Assembly (NCBI GenBank): GCA_016783985.1
Contig: JADHVM010000015.1
Span: 1-17,436 of the forward strand
Origin: Actinomycetota bacterium
GTDB taxonomy: Bacteria > Actinomycetota > Humimicrobiia > Humimicrobiales > Humimicrobiaceae
DNA length: 17,436 nucleotides
Reading direction: 5' to 3'
Each line of letters opens with the position of its first letter. The first letter of the stretch is position 1. Positions 6,582-13,480 of this stretch are shown in pieces. The notes beneath the pieces were generated by a model. The model saw only the letters and a list, made by a program, of their open reading frames with translations, was not told the origin of the DNA and made no database searches. The translations under genes and the position numbers were made by a program.

Positions 6582-6889
6582 TTAATGACTATTATCCTTG
6601 TTGTCAAATTTATTATTTAAGCTCGTAATATGAAAATATTTATTTTTTTTATTAATGACTTTGCTATTCATGGTTATTTAAAACTAAATATATTTCTATA
6701 ATTATACTCAAAATGATAATTTGTAACAATTCAAGAACAGAATTGATTACATGTGATGGTTGTCGAGTTATGTACTAATAAAAATTTCCTAAGCTAAAAA
6801 CATATTCAGAGAATTAAATACTGTAAATAATAATAAGTTTTAATCCCTTGTATATAAACTAAAAACAGTAAAAAAACTATGCAAGGGCT
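6582..6889. other. Divergent intergenic region between methyltransferase and SLOG protein
   Basis: About 310 AT-rich bases between divergent genes. A minus-strand TTGACA occurs at 6607-6602 for the methyltransferase side. On the plus-strand side, TATATAAA-like sequence near 6851-6858 is a possible -10 region, without a clear partner. No gene or strong hairpin was seen. Confidence 0.4.
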
Positions 6890-6973
6890 GTGATGCAAGC
6901 AGGTTGTCATTTTAATATACATATTATATTATTTAACGACTATCTCAATTGTCAATATTTAAGTGATAACAAT

Positions 6974-7477
6974 ATGATAAAAATAGATGATAAAATTACA
7001 AAAATATCAGTTATAGGCGGGAGTCAGGTTGGTAGTGATATCTATGATCTAGCATATGATGTTGGCAGAGAAATTGCAAAAAGAGGTGCTATACTCATCT
7101 GTGGGGGTCTAACAGGTGTAATGGAAGCAGCCTGCAGAGGAGCTAAAAAAGAAGGCGGCTTAACTATAGGTATTCTTCCATCTGCAGATGAAAGTAATGC
7201 AAACAAGTATGTTGATATTAAATTGCCTACTGGTTTTGGGTATGCAAGGAATATTCCCATAGTCTTATCAGCAGATGCTGTAATTGCAATTAATGGCGGT
7301 CCAGGAACTCTCTCAGAGATAGGATATTCATTAACTTATAATAAGCCAATAATAGGTTTACAAACATGGCAGGTCAGCCCATTTTACAAAGAAGATTCTC
7401 CATTTATTATTCAGTCAACTTCTGCATACGAAGCAGTTAAATTGGCATTTGAGTCCATAAAAAAAGTAAAACCTTAA
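6974..7477 (+). CDS. SLOG-superfamily TIGR00725-type nucleotide-binding protein
   Basis: A Rossmann-like protein of the LOG/SLOG class (TIGR00725), 167 residues from the chosen start. The glycine-rich loop ISVIGGSQVG is at 11-20, CGGLTGVMEA at 43-52, and the LOG-like phosphate/ribose motif NGGPGTLSEIG at 107-117. LOG proteins proper release cytokinins, but most bacterial members have no proven reaction; binding of a nucleotide-derived ligand is the safe statement. The family normally begins a few residues before the first glycine loop, which favours ATG 6974, although its Shine-Dalgarno is weak. The frame is open further upstream, and ATG 6893 (after AAGGG, 5-base spacer) or GTG 6890 would add 27-28 residues of unusual sequence. 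It is convergent with the DUF1844 gene, 17 bases apart. Confidence 0.85.
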   Translation: MIKIDDKITKISVIGGSQVGSDIYDLAYDVGREIAKRGAILICGGLTGVMEAACRGAKKEGGLTIGILPSADESNANKYVDIKLPTGFGYARNIPIVLSADAVIAINGGPGTLSEIGYSLTYNKPIIGLQTWQVSPFYKEDSPFIIQSTSAYEAVKLAFESIKKVKP

Positions 7478-7494
7478 TTTCTTAACTGTGTTGC

Positions 7495-7962
7495 TTATGT
7501 AAACATCTTTACAAAATTCATTTGCAGGTTTGAAAGTGAAGATTTAAGGTTCTCTTTCTCTTCTGCTCTCACTTCATCTGAAATAATTTTAAGTAATGCA
7601 TCAAAACAATCAACTGCTAATTTCGCTTGTTGTCTATCTTTAAATTTATCATTTACCCCTACAGGAATACCCATCTTTTTATAAGCAAGACTTGAAAGAG
7701 ACATCATCATCTGAACTACTATATCTTTTGTGGTTAATCTATCAATTTCTTCCTGAAGCTTTTTAACCATCTCTTCCTCTTCTTCTCTTTTTTTCTTTTG
7801 TTCCTCTGCCTCTTTAACTTTACCCTCTACAGTTTTTCCTTTTGCTTCTTTACTTTCCTTTTTTATTTTTTCATTTACAATACCAGATTTACCCTTCAAT
7901 TCCTTATCTTCGCCATCCCCGCTTTTGCCTTTACCTTTTTTCTTTTTATCTTTTTTTGTCAA
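7495..7962 (-). CDS. DUF1844-domain protein with Lys-rich N-terminus
   Basis: The C-terminal 90 residues match DUF1844 (PF08899): TTKDIVVQMMMSLSSLAYKKMG, then KLAVDCFDALLKII and LSNLQMNFVKMF at the end. The function of the domain is unknown. The N-terminal 65 residues are low-complexity Lys/Glu/Gly sequence, likely disordered and then coiled-coil. Start choice: the frame opens at GTG 7971, but the sequence GAGGTGAT (7974-7967) is an almost perfect anti-SD match that includes that GTG, and TTG 7962 lies 8 bases after GAGG. The TTG start is therefore preferred, giving 155 residues. It follows apt by about 55 bases on the same strand and probably shares its transcript. Confidence 0.8.
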   Translation of the reverse strand: MTKKDKKKKGKGKSGDGEDKELKGKSGIVNEKIKKESKEAKGKTVEGKVKEAEEQKKKREEEEEMVKKLQEEIDRLTTKDIVVQMMMSLSSLAYKKMGIPVGVNDKFKDRQQAKLAVDCFDALLKIISDEVRAEEKENLKSSLSNLQMNFVKMFT

Positions 7963-8018
7963 CTTAATCACCTCTATATAATAGATAATATAATAATATA
8001 TTTAATCCTGGAATTTTA

Positions 8019-8540
8019 CTATTCTGATTCATATTTTATTAATGAAAATATGTCATAATCTTCCAGTAATTTTCTTGGATTTAAAAACTCAAGCTCAATT
8101 AGAAAACAGAAACCTACTACATTTCCACCATTTTTTTCTACAAGTTCAGCTTTTGCCCTGGCAGTACCTCCTGTTGCTACAAGATCATCAACTATCAATA
8201 CCTTATCACCTTTATTTACAGCATCTACGTGCATTTCCAAAATATTACTGCCATATTCAAGATCGTAAGAGACTTGAGTAGTCTTATAAGGCAGCTTCCC
8301 AGGTTTTCTAACCGGTATAAATCCAACACCCATCTTATAAGCCATTACAGCACCAAATATAAAACCTCTTGCTTCAGCACCAAGTATTGCATCTATCCCA
8401 ACCCCGCTGTAATGGCCAACCATCTTATCAACTGCATACTTAAATGCTTCACCATCTCCTACAAGGGTAGTAATATCTCTAAATACTATTCCTTTTTTTG
8501 GAAAATCAGGAATATTTCTTATTTTAGATTTTAAATCCAA
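8019..8540 (-). CDS. apt: Adenine phosphoribosyltransferase
   Basis: It converts adenine and PRPP to AMP and pyrophosphate in purine salvage. The 173-residue length is standard. The N-terminal IRNIPDFPKKGIVFRDIT (7-24) and GAEARGF (54-60) are typical of Apt, as is the PRPP-binding loop VLIVDDLVATGGT at 114-126. The start is TTG 8540-8538, with AAGGAG followed by a five-base spacer; no ATG alternative fits the family N-terminus. It lies between the peptidase gene (74 bases upstream) and the DUF1844 gene. In many bacteria apt neighbours recJ/relA, which is not the case here. Confidence 0.95.
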   Translation of the reverse strand: MDLKSKIRNIPDFPKKGIVFRDITTLVGDGEAFKYAVDKMVGHYSGVGIDAILGAEARGFIFGAVMAYKMGVGFIPVRKPGKLPYKTTQVSYDLEYGSNILEMHVDAVNKGDKVLIVDDLVATGGTARAKAELVEKNGGNVVGFCFLIELEFLNPRKLLEDYDIFSLIKYESE

Positions 8541-8614
8541 TTTCTCTCCTTCTCTCTGCCTTTATAATTTATTTTTCTTTATTAAAAAACACTTTAGCCA
8601 ATATTTTTGTCTAT

Positions 8615-10114
8615 TTACTTTCCCCCTGCTATTCCACTAATAAGCTGATCTGTTAAATAATTTATATTTAAGTCTTTATAACCTAATTGTGATAATATTT
8701 CCTGCACATTATATTTTTGACCATAGCTCCAGAGTTCTCTTAGGAAATCACCAGCTTTCTTTTTCTTATACCACAAGTAGCCAAAATTATTCAGCATATA
8801 ATCATTCAATTGTGCTTCAAAAATCCATGCTCTTATATAATTTGTACAGTAAAATGCTTCATCTACATCTTTTAAATAATTTTCTGAAGGCCATTCCATT
8901 AAATTTGACGAGGTTAAAGTCTCACTATATAATTCATCTTTCCCTTCAATATCTGTTCCATCCTGAAGCTTAAGTTCATATTTTAATTTAGCTGCATACC
9001 TTCTACAAAACCATAGCTTTATTGTATTTGAAAAATAAACAAACTCATCCGCAGTAGCAGGGTCCATCCTGAGCATATCAACCAGCCAGCTTTTATTCTG
9101 CATTAGATGTTCAAGACAGAAAGCATACCCTTCAGTTACAGCATTATCTCCTAAGAATCTATATTCAAATTCAAGACTACTTTTAGTACTGGCAAAATGC
9201 TGTGCATGCCCTCCTTCATGAAACATTGCCTCATAGTCATCCTGGCCTCCAGTTGGCATTACAACTAAATATATTTCCTGTGGTACGCAAACAGTACAGC
9301 AAAAAGCCCTTGGAGATTTATTTTTCCTCTTCTCCACATCTAAATAAATATTAGACTGTTTATCTAAATCTATACCCATACCTGATAAAGTTTCTCTAAA
9401 TAAATCAATGAGACAGCCTTTTTTAAAAAATATATCATATTTTTTAGCTCTTTTAAAAAATGAGAAATCACTTCTCCTTGATTCTTCCAATCCTATCCCC
9501 AGTTCCTTTTTTAGAAGATGTCCAAAATTCTTCTCATATAAATCCCGGGTTTTATTAAGAAGTTTTTCCATTTCAGATTCTAGTTTATTAAAATCCTCAT
9601 CTTTTAAAAAAGAAAAAAGCTCTCTATAGCTGGAAAATCCTAAATCACACACATGTTTATGAACAGTCTTCCAATACTTAATTAAATTTATATTAAAGGA
9701 TTGTGCAACCTTCTGATTCCTTTTATAGTCAATAACATCCCTTTTTTTCCTATTAGGCTCATTTGAGAGTAAAACTTCAGAGTATCTGAAAGGTACTTCC
9801 TCTCCTTCTATTTCTACTACTGCCTTTGCCTCCTCTTCGGCTATCTTATCAACTAAATCTTTGACCTGTCTTTGAAGATAATATTCTGTATAAAACTTTA
9901 ATAGACAAGATGCTCTTTTTTTATCCTCACCTAAACTTTTATCTTTAAGATCCTTAAAAAAATTAAAATTTTCTAGTAAGAACAAACTATCATATTCATT
10001 ATATATATCACTTAAGTTTAGGCTATCCTTCTGTCCTGAGAAATGAAGATAATATTCCTTTTCTATCCTTGAAAGAAAATTCTCTGAATCTTTTTTATAT
10101 TTTTCAATATTCAT
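8615..10114 (-). CDS. M3-like zinc metallopeptidase (oligoendopeptidase type)
   Basis: A 499-residue, mostly helical gluzincin without signal peptide, so cytoplasmic. The zinc site is H299-E300-G-G-H303, with the third ligand probably E328 in AVTEGYAF, 25 residues after H303. M3 enzymes such as PepF and thimet oligopeptidase have the pattern HEFGH and degrade short peptides. Here the second variable residue is Gly, and the chain is shorter than the 560-680 residues usual in M3. The protein is therefore a divergent M3 member, or lies between M3 and related families (M32, M2). The start ATG has GGGGAT about eight bases upstream. It is codirectional with the transketolase pair (60-base gap) and apt. 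Confidence 0.8.
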   Translation of the reverse strand: MNIEKYKKDSENFLSRIEKEYYLHFSGQKDSLNLSDIYNEYDSLFLLENFNFFKDLKDKSLGEDKKRASCLLKFYTEYYLQRQVKDLVDKIAEEEAKAVVEIEGEEVPFRYSEVLLSNEPNRKKRDVIDYKRNQKVAQSFNINLIKYWKTVHKHVCDLGFSSYRELFSFLKDEDFNKLESEMEKLLNKTRDLYEKNFGHLLKKELGIGLEESRRSDFSFFKRAKKYDIFFKKGCLIDLFRETLSGMGIDLDKQSNIYLDVEKRKNKSPRAFCCTVCVPQEIYLVVMPTGGQDDYEAMFHEGGHAQHFASTKSSLEFEYRFLGDNAVTEGYAFCLEHLMQNKSWLVDMLRMDPATADEFVYFSNTIKLWFCRRYAAKLKYELKLQDGTDIEGKDELYSETLTSSNLMEWPSENYLKDVDEAFYCTNYIRAWIFEAQLNDYMLNNFGYLWYKKKKAGDFLRELWSYGQKYNVQEILSQLGYKDLNINYLTDQLISGIAGGK

Positions 10115-10174
10115 TATTAGTATCCCCTACATCCTTTATTTAAAAATACTTACATATCTGATTATTGCCACCTT

Positions 10175-11143
10175 TTAACCAATATTGTTTTTTACAGTTT
10201 TTACAATGCTTTCTTTATCAAAACCATAAGAAGATATAAGATCTGAAGGAGATCCTGATGCACCAAACTTATCCTTAACTCCCATTCTTATTACTCTTGT
10301 AGGATTTTTCTCAGCCAGCACCTCACATACAGCACTTCCAAGACCTCCAATTATATTATGGTCTTCAACAGTTACAACAAGTCCAGTCTTTAAAGCGCTC
10401 TCAATTATTAAATCAGCATCTATAGGTTTAATTGAAGACATGTTTATCAAATCAATTTCTATACCTTCTTCCTCTAATTTTTTGGCTGCAGAATAGGCAA
10501 TATGAGTTGTAAAACCAGCACTAACTATAGTTGCTTTATCACCTTCAAATATTTTTACACCTTTACCTATATTAAACTTGTAATTATCATTAAATATTAA
10601 AGGACTGCCACCCCTGCAAAGCCTAATATAGCACGGTCCGCTATAATCAATAATTGTTTCTATAACTTTTTCTGTTTCAGTACCATCACATGGTGAAATC
10701 ACGATAATTCCCGGTATTGCCCTCATAATTGCCACATCTTCTATAGCCTGATGTGTTGCCCCATCCTCACCTACAGAAATACCTGTATGGGTGGCACATA
10801 TTTTTACATTTAGCCCTGGATAAGCTATAGAAGAACTGACCTGATCACAAGCCCTCTTTGAGGCAAATACTCCAAATGTTGACGCAAATGGTATCTTTCC
10901 CATAGTTGCAAGTCCAGCAGCAGCACTCATCATATTTGCCTCAGCTATTCCAAAATCAAAAAATCTATCAGGAAACTTCTTAGCAAATATAGAAGTTTTA
11001 GTTGACTTAGAAAGATCACAATCCAGAACTACAATATCTTCATTTTTTTCACCCAACCGGGCAATTGTCTCTCCATAAGCTTGCCGGGTAGCAACTTTCT
11101 CATTACCATCAGATAATATTTTTTTAACATTTTCAGGAATCAT
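10175..11143 (-). CDS. Transketolase, C-terminal subunit (pyrimidine-binding and C-terminal domains)
   Basis: The second half of a split transketolase, 322 residues. The pyrimidine-binding domain has the TPP-activating glutamate E68 in FGIAEANM, the block TFGVFASKRACDQ (89-101) and GEDGATHQAIED (125-136) with H131. The C-terminal domain (about 190-322) has the family fold with VTVEDHNIIGGLGSAV. Together with the N-terminal subunit it transfers two-carbon ketol units in the non-oxidative pentose phosphate pathway. The start ATG has AAAGGA five bases upstream. The order (N-half, then C-half) is usual, but the gap to the N-half gene is 119 bases, wider than the near-contact arrangement usually seen. 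Confidence 0.93.
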   Translation of the reverse strand: MIPENVKKILSDGNEKVATRQAYGETIARLGEKNEDIVVLDCDLSKSTKTSIFAKKFPDRFFDFGIAEANMMSAAAGLATMGKIPFASTFGVFASKRACDQVSSSIAYPGLNVKICATHTGISVGEDGATHQAIEDVAIMRAIPGIIVISPCDGTETEKVIETIIDYSGPCYIRLCRGGSPLIFNDNYKFNIGKGVKIFEGDKATIVSAGFTTHIAYSAAKKLEEEGIEIDLINMSSIKPIDADLIIESALKTGLVVTVEDHNIIGGLGSAVCEVLAEKNPTRVIRMGVKDKFGASGSPSDLISSYGFDKESIVKTVKNNIG

Positions 11144-11171
11144 TCTAATCCTTTCTTTTCTAAACTTTTCT

Positions 11172-11189
11172 TTAATTAATATTAATTAA
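11172..11189. repeat. 18-bp perfect palindrome between the transketolase halves
   Basis: Nine-base half-sites TTAATTAAT and ATTAATTAA join without a spacer. It stands about 30 bases before the start of the C-terminal subunit gene. It is made only of A and T, so chance cannot be excluded, but its position in an unusually long intra-operon gap makes a regulatory role conceivable. Confidence 0.4.
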
Positions 11190-11262
11190 TTGACTATCCT
11201 TGTAATAACCTGCTGTCAGCCTATAAAAAAATACAAAGATTAACAGAATTGATCTAAAGAAA

Positions 11263-12102
11263 TTAACTACTTGCAGCAGTTTTAATAATATCATTTATAG
11301 CCTTTTTCTTCTCTTCCGGTGAAGGTGTTTGCCCATGCCAGCCGCACTCGTTTTCCATAAAATATACACCTTTACCCTTAACAGTATTTGCTACAATACA
11401 AACAGGCTTGTCGGTAATATTAATTGCTTTATTTACCGCATCTTCAATTTCATAAAATTCATGGCCGTTTATCTCGGTAACTTCCCAGCCAAAGGATTTC
11501 CACTTATCTATAATTGGTTCACTGTTCATAACATCCTTGGTAAAGCCATCTATCTGAAGTCCATTTCTATCCAAAATGGCAATTAAATTGCCGAGTTTGT
11601 AATGAGAAGCTGCCATTGCTGCTTCCCAAATCTGTCCTTCATTACATTCTCCATCTCCAACTACTGCAAATATATTACATCCTAAATTATCCAATCTTGC
11701 TCCCAGTGCCATTCCAACAGCACAGGAAAGCCCCTGGCCTAAAGAGCCTGTGGACATTTCAACCCCTGGAGTCTTTTTCATATCAGGATGTCCCTGCAGT
11801 ATGCTTCCTAATTTACGTAAAGTCTTAAGATGCGATTTACTAAAATACCCCTTTTCCGCCAGTGCAGCATATAGAACAGGGCAAGCATGACCTTTAGACA
11901 GTACTACTCTATCTCTATCTTTTTTACTAGGTTTCTTAGGATCAATATTTAAAATCCCGCTAAAATAAAGATATGAAAATACATCTGCCATTGAAAGAGA
12001 ACCACCTGGATGTCCTGAACCAGCCTCACACAGCATCTCAACAATATCAACCCTTATAGTTTGTGCCATTTCTTCTAATTTTTTCTTTAAAGTTTCGTCC
12101 AT
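11263..12102 (-). CDS. Transketolase, N-terminal subunit (TPP-pyrophosphate-binding domain)
   Basis: The first half of a split transketolase, 279 residues. Typical motifs are GSGHPGGSLS (28-37), LSKGHACP (68-75), GSLGQGLS (119-126) and the thiamine diphosphate motif GDGECNEGQ (149-157) running to N180 (DRNGLQIDG). H31, H72 and H105 are the expected active-site histidines. It needs the product of the next gene to form the active site. The start ATG has AAAGGAAA about five bases upstream. About 178 AT-rich bases separate it from the PIN toxin gene, so it may have its own promoter, though no consensus pair was found. DXS (1-deoxyxylulose synthase) is excluded, since that enzyme is one longer chain. 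Confidence 0.94.
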   Translation of the reverse strand: MDETLKKKLEEMAQTIRVDIVEMLCEAGSGHPGGSLSMADVFSYLYFSGILNIDPKKPSKKDRDRVVLSKGHACPVLYAALAEKGYFSKSHLKTLRKLGSILQGHPDMKKTPGVEMSTGSLGQGLSCAVGMALGARLDNLGCNIFAVVGDGECNEGQIWEAAMAASHYKLGNLIAILDRNGLQIDGFTKDVMNSEPIIDKWKSFGWEVTEINGHEFYEIEDAVNKAINITDKPVCIVANTVKGKGVYFMENECGWHGQTPSPEEKKKAINDIIKTAASS

Positions 12103-12280
12103 ATAATTTCCTTTCTAAAATCTTTCCTTTAGTAATTACCAATATTTTTAATAATACGCTATAATTTTTTTATTCATACTTTTTTAACTACATTTTAAAT
12201 TATCTTTTTAAATCATATTTATTTAAATTAATCTTTTGTCCTCATAATTTAAATAAAAACAAATTATTTTTGCTATTATA

Positions 12281-12778
12281 TTAAAAATTAAAATTTTTAA
12301 GAAGCTCTATATTCATAGTTTTTTTACATTTCTTGTAAAGCTCTTTATCAGCGGTAATAAATTTTAATTTAAAAAAATCTGCAACTGCCAAATATGAAGC
12401 ATCATAAAACGTAATATCAAAATCATATCTTATCTTATTTGCATTTAATATTAATTCCCTAAAAAGATTTAAAAACTCTATTCCAAGATTAAGAAACTGT
12501 TCTAAAGCAATTTTTACTCTCTTAAAATTAAGATCTGGTTTGTAGTAAAGCACATTTGCAATTTCATATATAGCTAACTCCGGGCATACTATAATGATAT
12601 CCCTATTAACCAATGATTCTAATATGGTAATCGCAACTTTAAGGTCATCCTCTTGATCTTTAGAAAACCATTTAACAAATACTGAAGAATCAACAACTAT
12701 AGTCTTTGGCTGTTCTCTTATTCTATGAAGAACTTCTCCCTCTACTATCTCTAAATCTTCTAATTTCTTTGACTCCAT
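12281..12778 (-). CDS. vapC: PIN-domain ribonuclease toxin (VapC-like)
   Basis: A PIN-domain RNase. The four conserved acidic residues are present (numbering from M at 12778): D30 in VVDSSVFVKWF, E72 in AIYEIAN, D126 in TFYDASYLA and D144 in ITADKEL. Such toxins cleave tRNA or rRNA when released from the antitoxin. The frame is open back to ATG 12808, which would overlap the antitoxin gene by 86 bases; ATG 12778 (overlap 56 bases, AGG about eight bases upstream) is chosen. Even this start leaves about 25 residues (MESKKLEDLEIVEGEV...) before the PIN fold, and no later ATG exists before the domain. The pairing with the RHH gene is clear. Confidence 0.88.
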   Translation of the reverse strand: MESKKLEDLEIVEGEVLHRIREQPKTIVVDSSVFVKWFSKDQEDDLKVAITILESLVNRDIIIVCPELAIYEIANVLYYKPDLNFKRVKIALEQFLNLGIEFLNLFRELILNANKIRYDFDITFYDASYLAVADFFKLKFITADKELYKKCKKTMNIELLKNFNF

Positions 12779-12995
12779 TCCAAATACCTGTACTTTCTCG
12801 TATTTCATTTATTCTTTTAATAGCTTCGAGCACCTTTTCTTTTCTTTCCTTTTCTTTTAACTTTTTCTGTACTTCGCTTTTATATAGTATTATAGCTCTC
12901 CTTATTAATTCACTTCTATTTAACTTTTCTTCTTGTTTCAAATTTTCTAAATCTTTAAATACATCATCACTCATAGTTATATTAAGTCTTTTCAT
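12723..12995 (-). CDS. vapB: Ribbon-helix-helix antitoxin (VapB-like)
   Basis: A 90-residue antitoxin with an N-terminal RHH DNA-binding domain: strand MKRLNITMS (1-9), helix DDVFKDLENLKQEE (10-23), and NRSELIRRAIILYKSEV (26-42). A long charged helix follows (45-67). The C-terminal TGIWNGVKEIRRFRDSRG (69-86) is the sort of toxin-binding tail seen in RHH-PIN pairs. The start ATG 12995 has GGTGG four bases upstream. The gene overlaps the toxin gene in another frame, so the two are translated as a coupled pair. RHH antitoxins repress their own promoter, and a short palindrome overlaps a candidate -10 upstream (13036-13048). Confidence 0.85.
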   Translation of the reverse strand: MKRLNITMSDDVFKDLENLKQEEKLNRSELIRRAIILYKSEVQKKLKEKERKEKVLEAIKRINEIRESTGIWNGVKEIRRFRDSRGRSSS

Positions 12996-13035
12996 ATTAC
13001 CACCAATTTTATAATTATATAATCATATATAATAA

Positions 13036-13048
13036 AATGCGCATTATA
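13036..13048 (-). promoter_or_regulatory. Candidate -10 and operator palindrome of vapBC
   Basis: The 10-bp perfect palindrome AATGCGCATT (13036-13045) overlaps a minus-strand TATAAT (13048-13043). A repressor such as the RHH antitoxin bound there would cover the -10. No good -35 is visible at the right distance. The leader to ATG 12995 would be about 40 bases. Confidence 0.45.
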
Positions 13049-13224
13049 AACTCAATTAATACACATTTATTATTAATAATTTATGTATACTATAACACAT
13101 TATTTTATAATAGTCATGGCCGTAAATAGCAAATTGCGTTAACTTAATAAATTAAATCTATATAAAATTAACTACTTTATTGTTATTCTACATTTTAAAT
13201 TCACCAGCAATAAGCTATCTAATT

Positions 13225-13395
13225 CTAATATAACTTAGCAAATTCAGTTAGCAATATAACATCATAATTATATTTTTTAGCCTTTTTACAAAGTTTTTCA
13301 TCAGCAGTTATAAGCGGTGCCCTATATTTTTCTGACATAGCTATATAAATACAATCATACATTGAAATATCATATATAAAATTTTGTGTAAATAT
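13225..13395 (-). pseudogene. C-terminal remnant of a PIN-domain (VapC-like) toxin gene
   Basis: An open frame of 56 codons bounded upstream by an in-frame TAA (13398-13396) and ended by TAG (13227-13225). It contains YDISMYDCIYIAMSEKY and ITADEKLCKKAKK, the third and fourth acidic-residue blocks of a PIN domain, but the N-terminal half with the first Asp and the Glu is missing. It aligns by eye with the intact neighbour (DITFYDASYLAV and ITADKELYKKCKK), so it is a decayed relative from the same family. No start codon with ribosome binding site fits. An inverted repeat lies exactly at the truncation side. It cannot be an active nuclease as it stands. Confidence 0.75.
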
Positions 13396-13416
13396 TTATA
13401 TAAAATTTTACACAAA
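13383..13416. repeat. Inverted repeat, 10-bp arms, beside the PIN remnant
   Basis: TTTGTGTAAA (13383-13392) and TTTACACAAA (13407-13416) flank 14 AT-only bases. The repeat sits at the truncated end of the PIN fragment. It could be the old operator of the lost toxin-antitoxin pair, a deletion scar, or a weak hairpin in the 3' region of the exonuclease transcript. Confidence 0.55.
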
Positions 13417-13480
13417 TATATATTTTAGAAGAATAAATAGATAGGTACTGCACTCAAAGGGTTTTGCGGGTTCTAATATC

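Larger units (their letters stand above)
12996..13480. other. Intergenic region with toxin remnant between vapB and the OB/HD exonuclease gene
   Basis: These 485 bases hold the vapBC control region (right up to about 13050), a decayed PIN fragment (13225-13395) and an inverted repeat (13383-13416). From about 13050 to 13225 nothing recognisable was seen. A small G/C-richer patch with GGGTT repeated (about 13459-13471) lies just after the exonuclease gene but forms no terminator hairpin that I can see. Confidence 0.5.

Noticed and set aside
12281..12300. Perfect 9-bp-arm inverted repeat at the end of the PIN toxin gene as a terminator
   Set aside because: It is made only of A and T with a 2-base loop, lies within the last codons, and would form a very weak hairpin; codon content (Lys, Asn, Phe) explains it.
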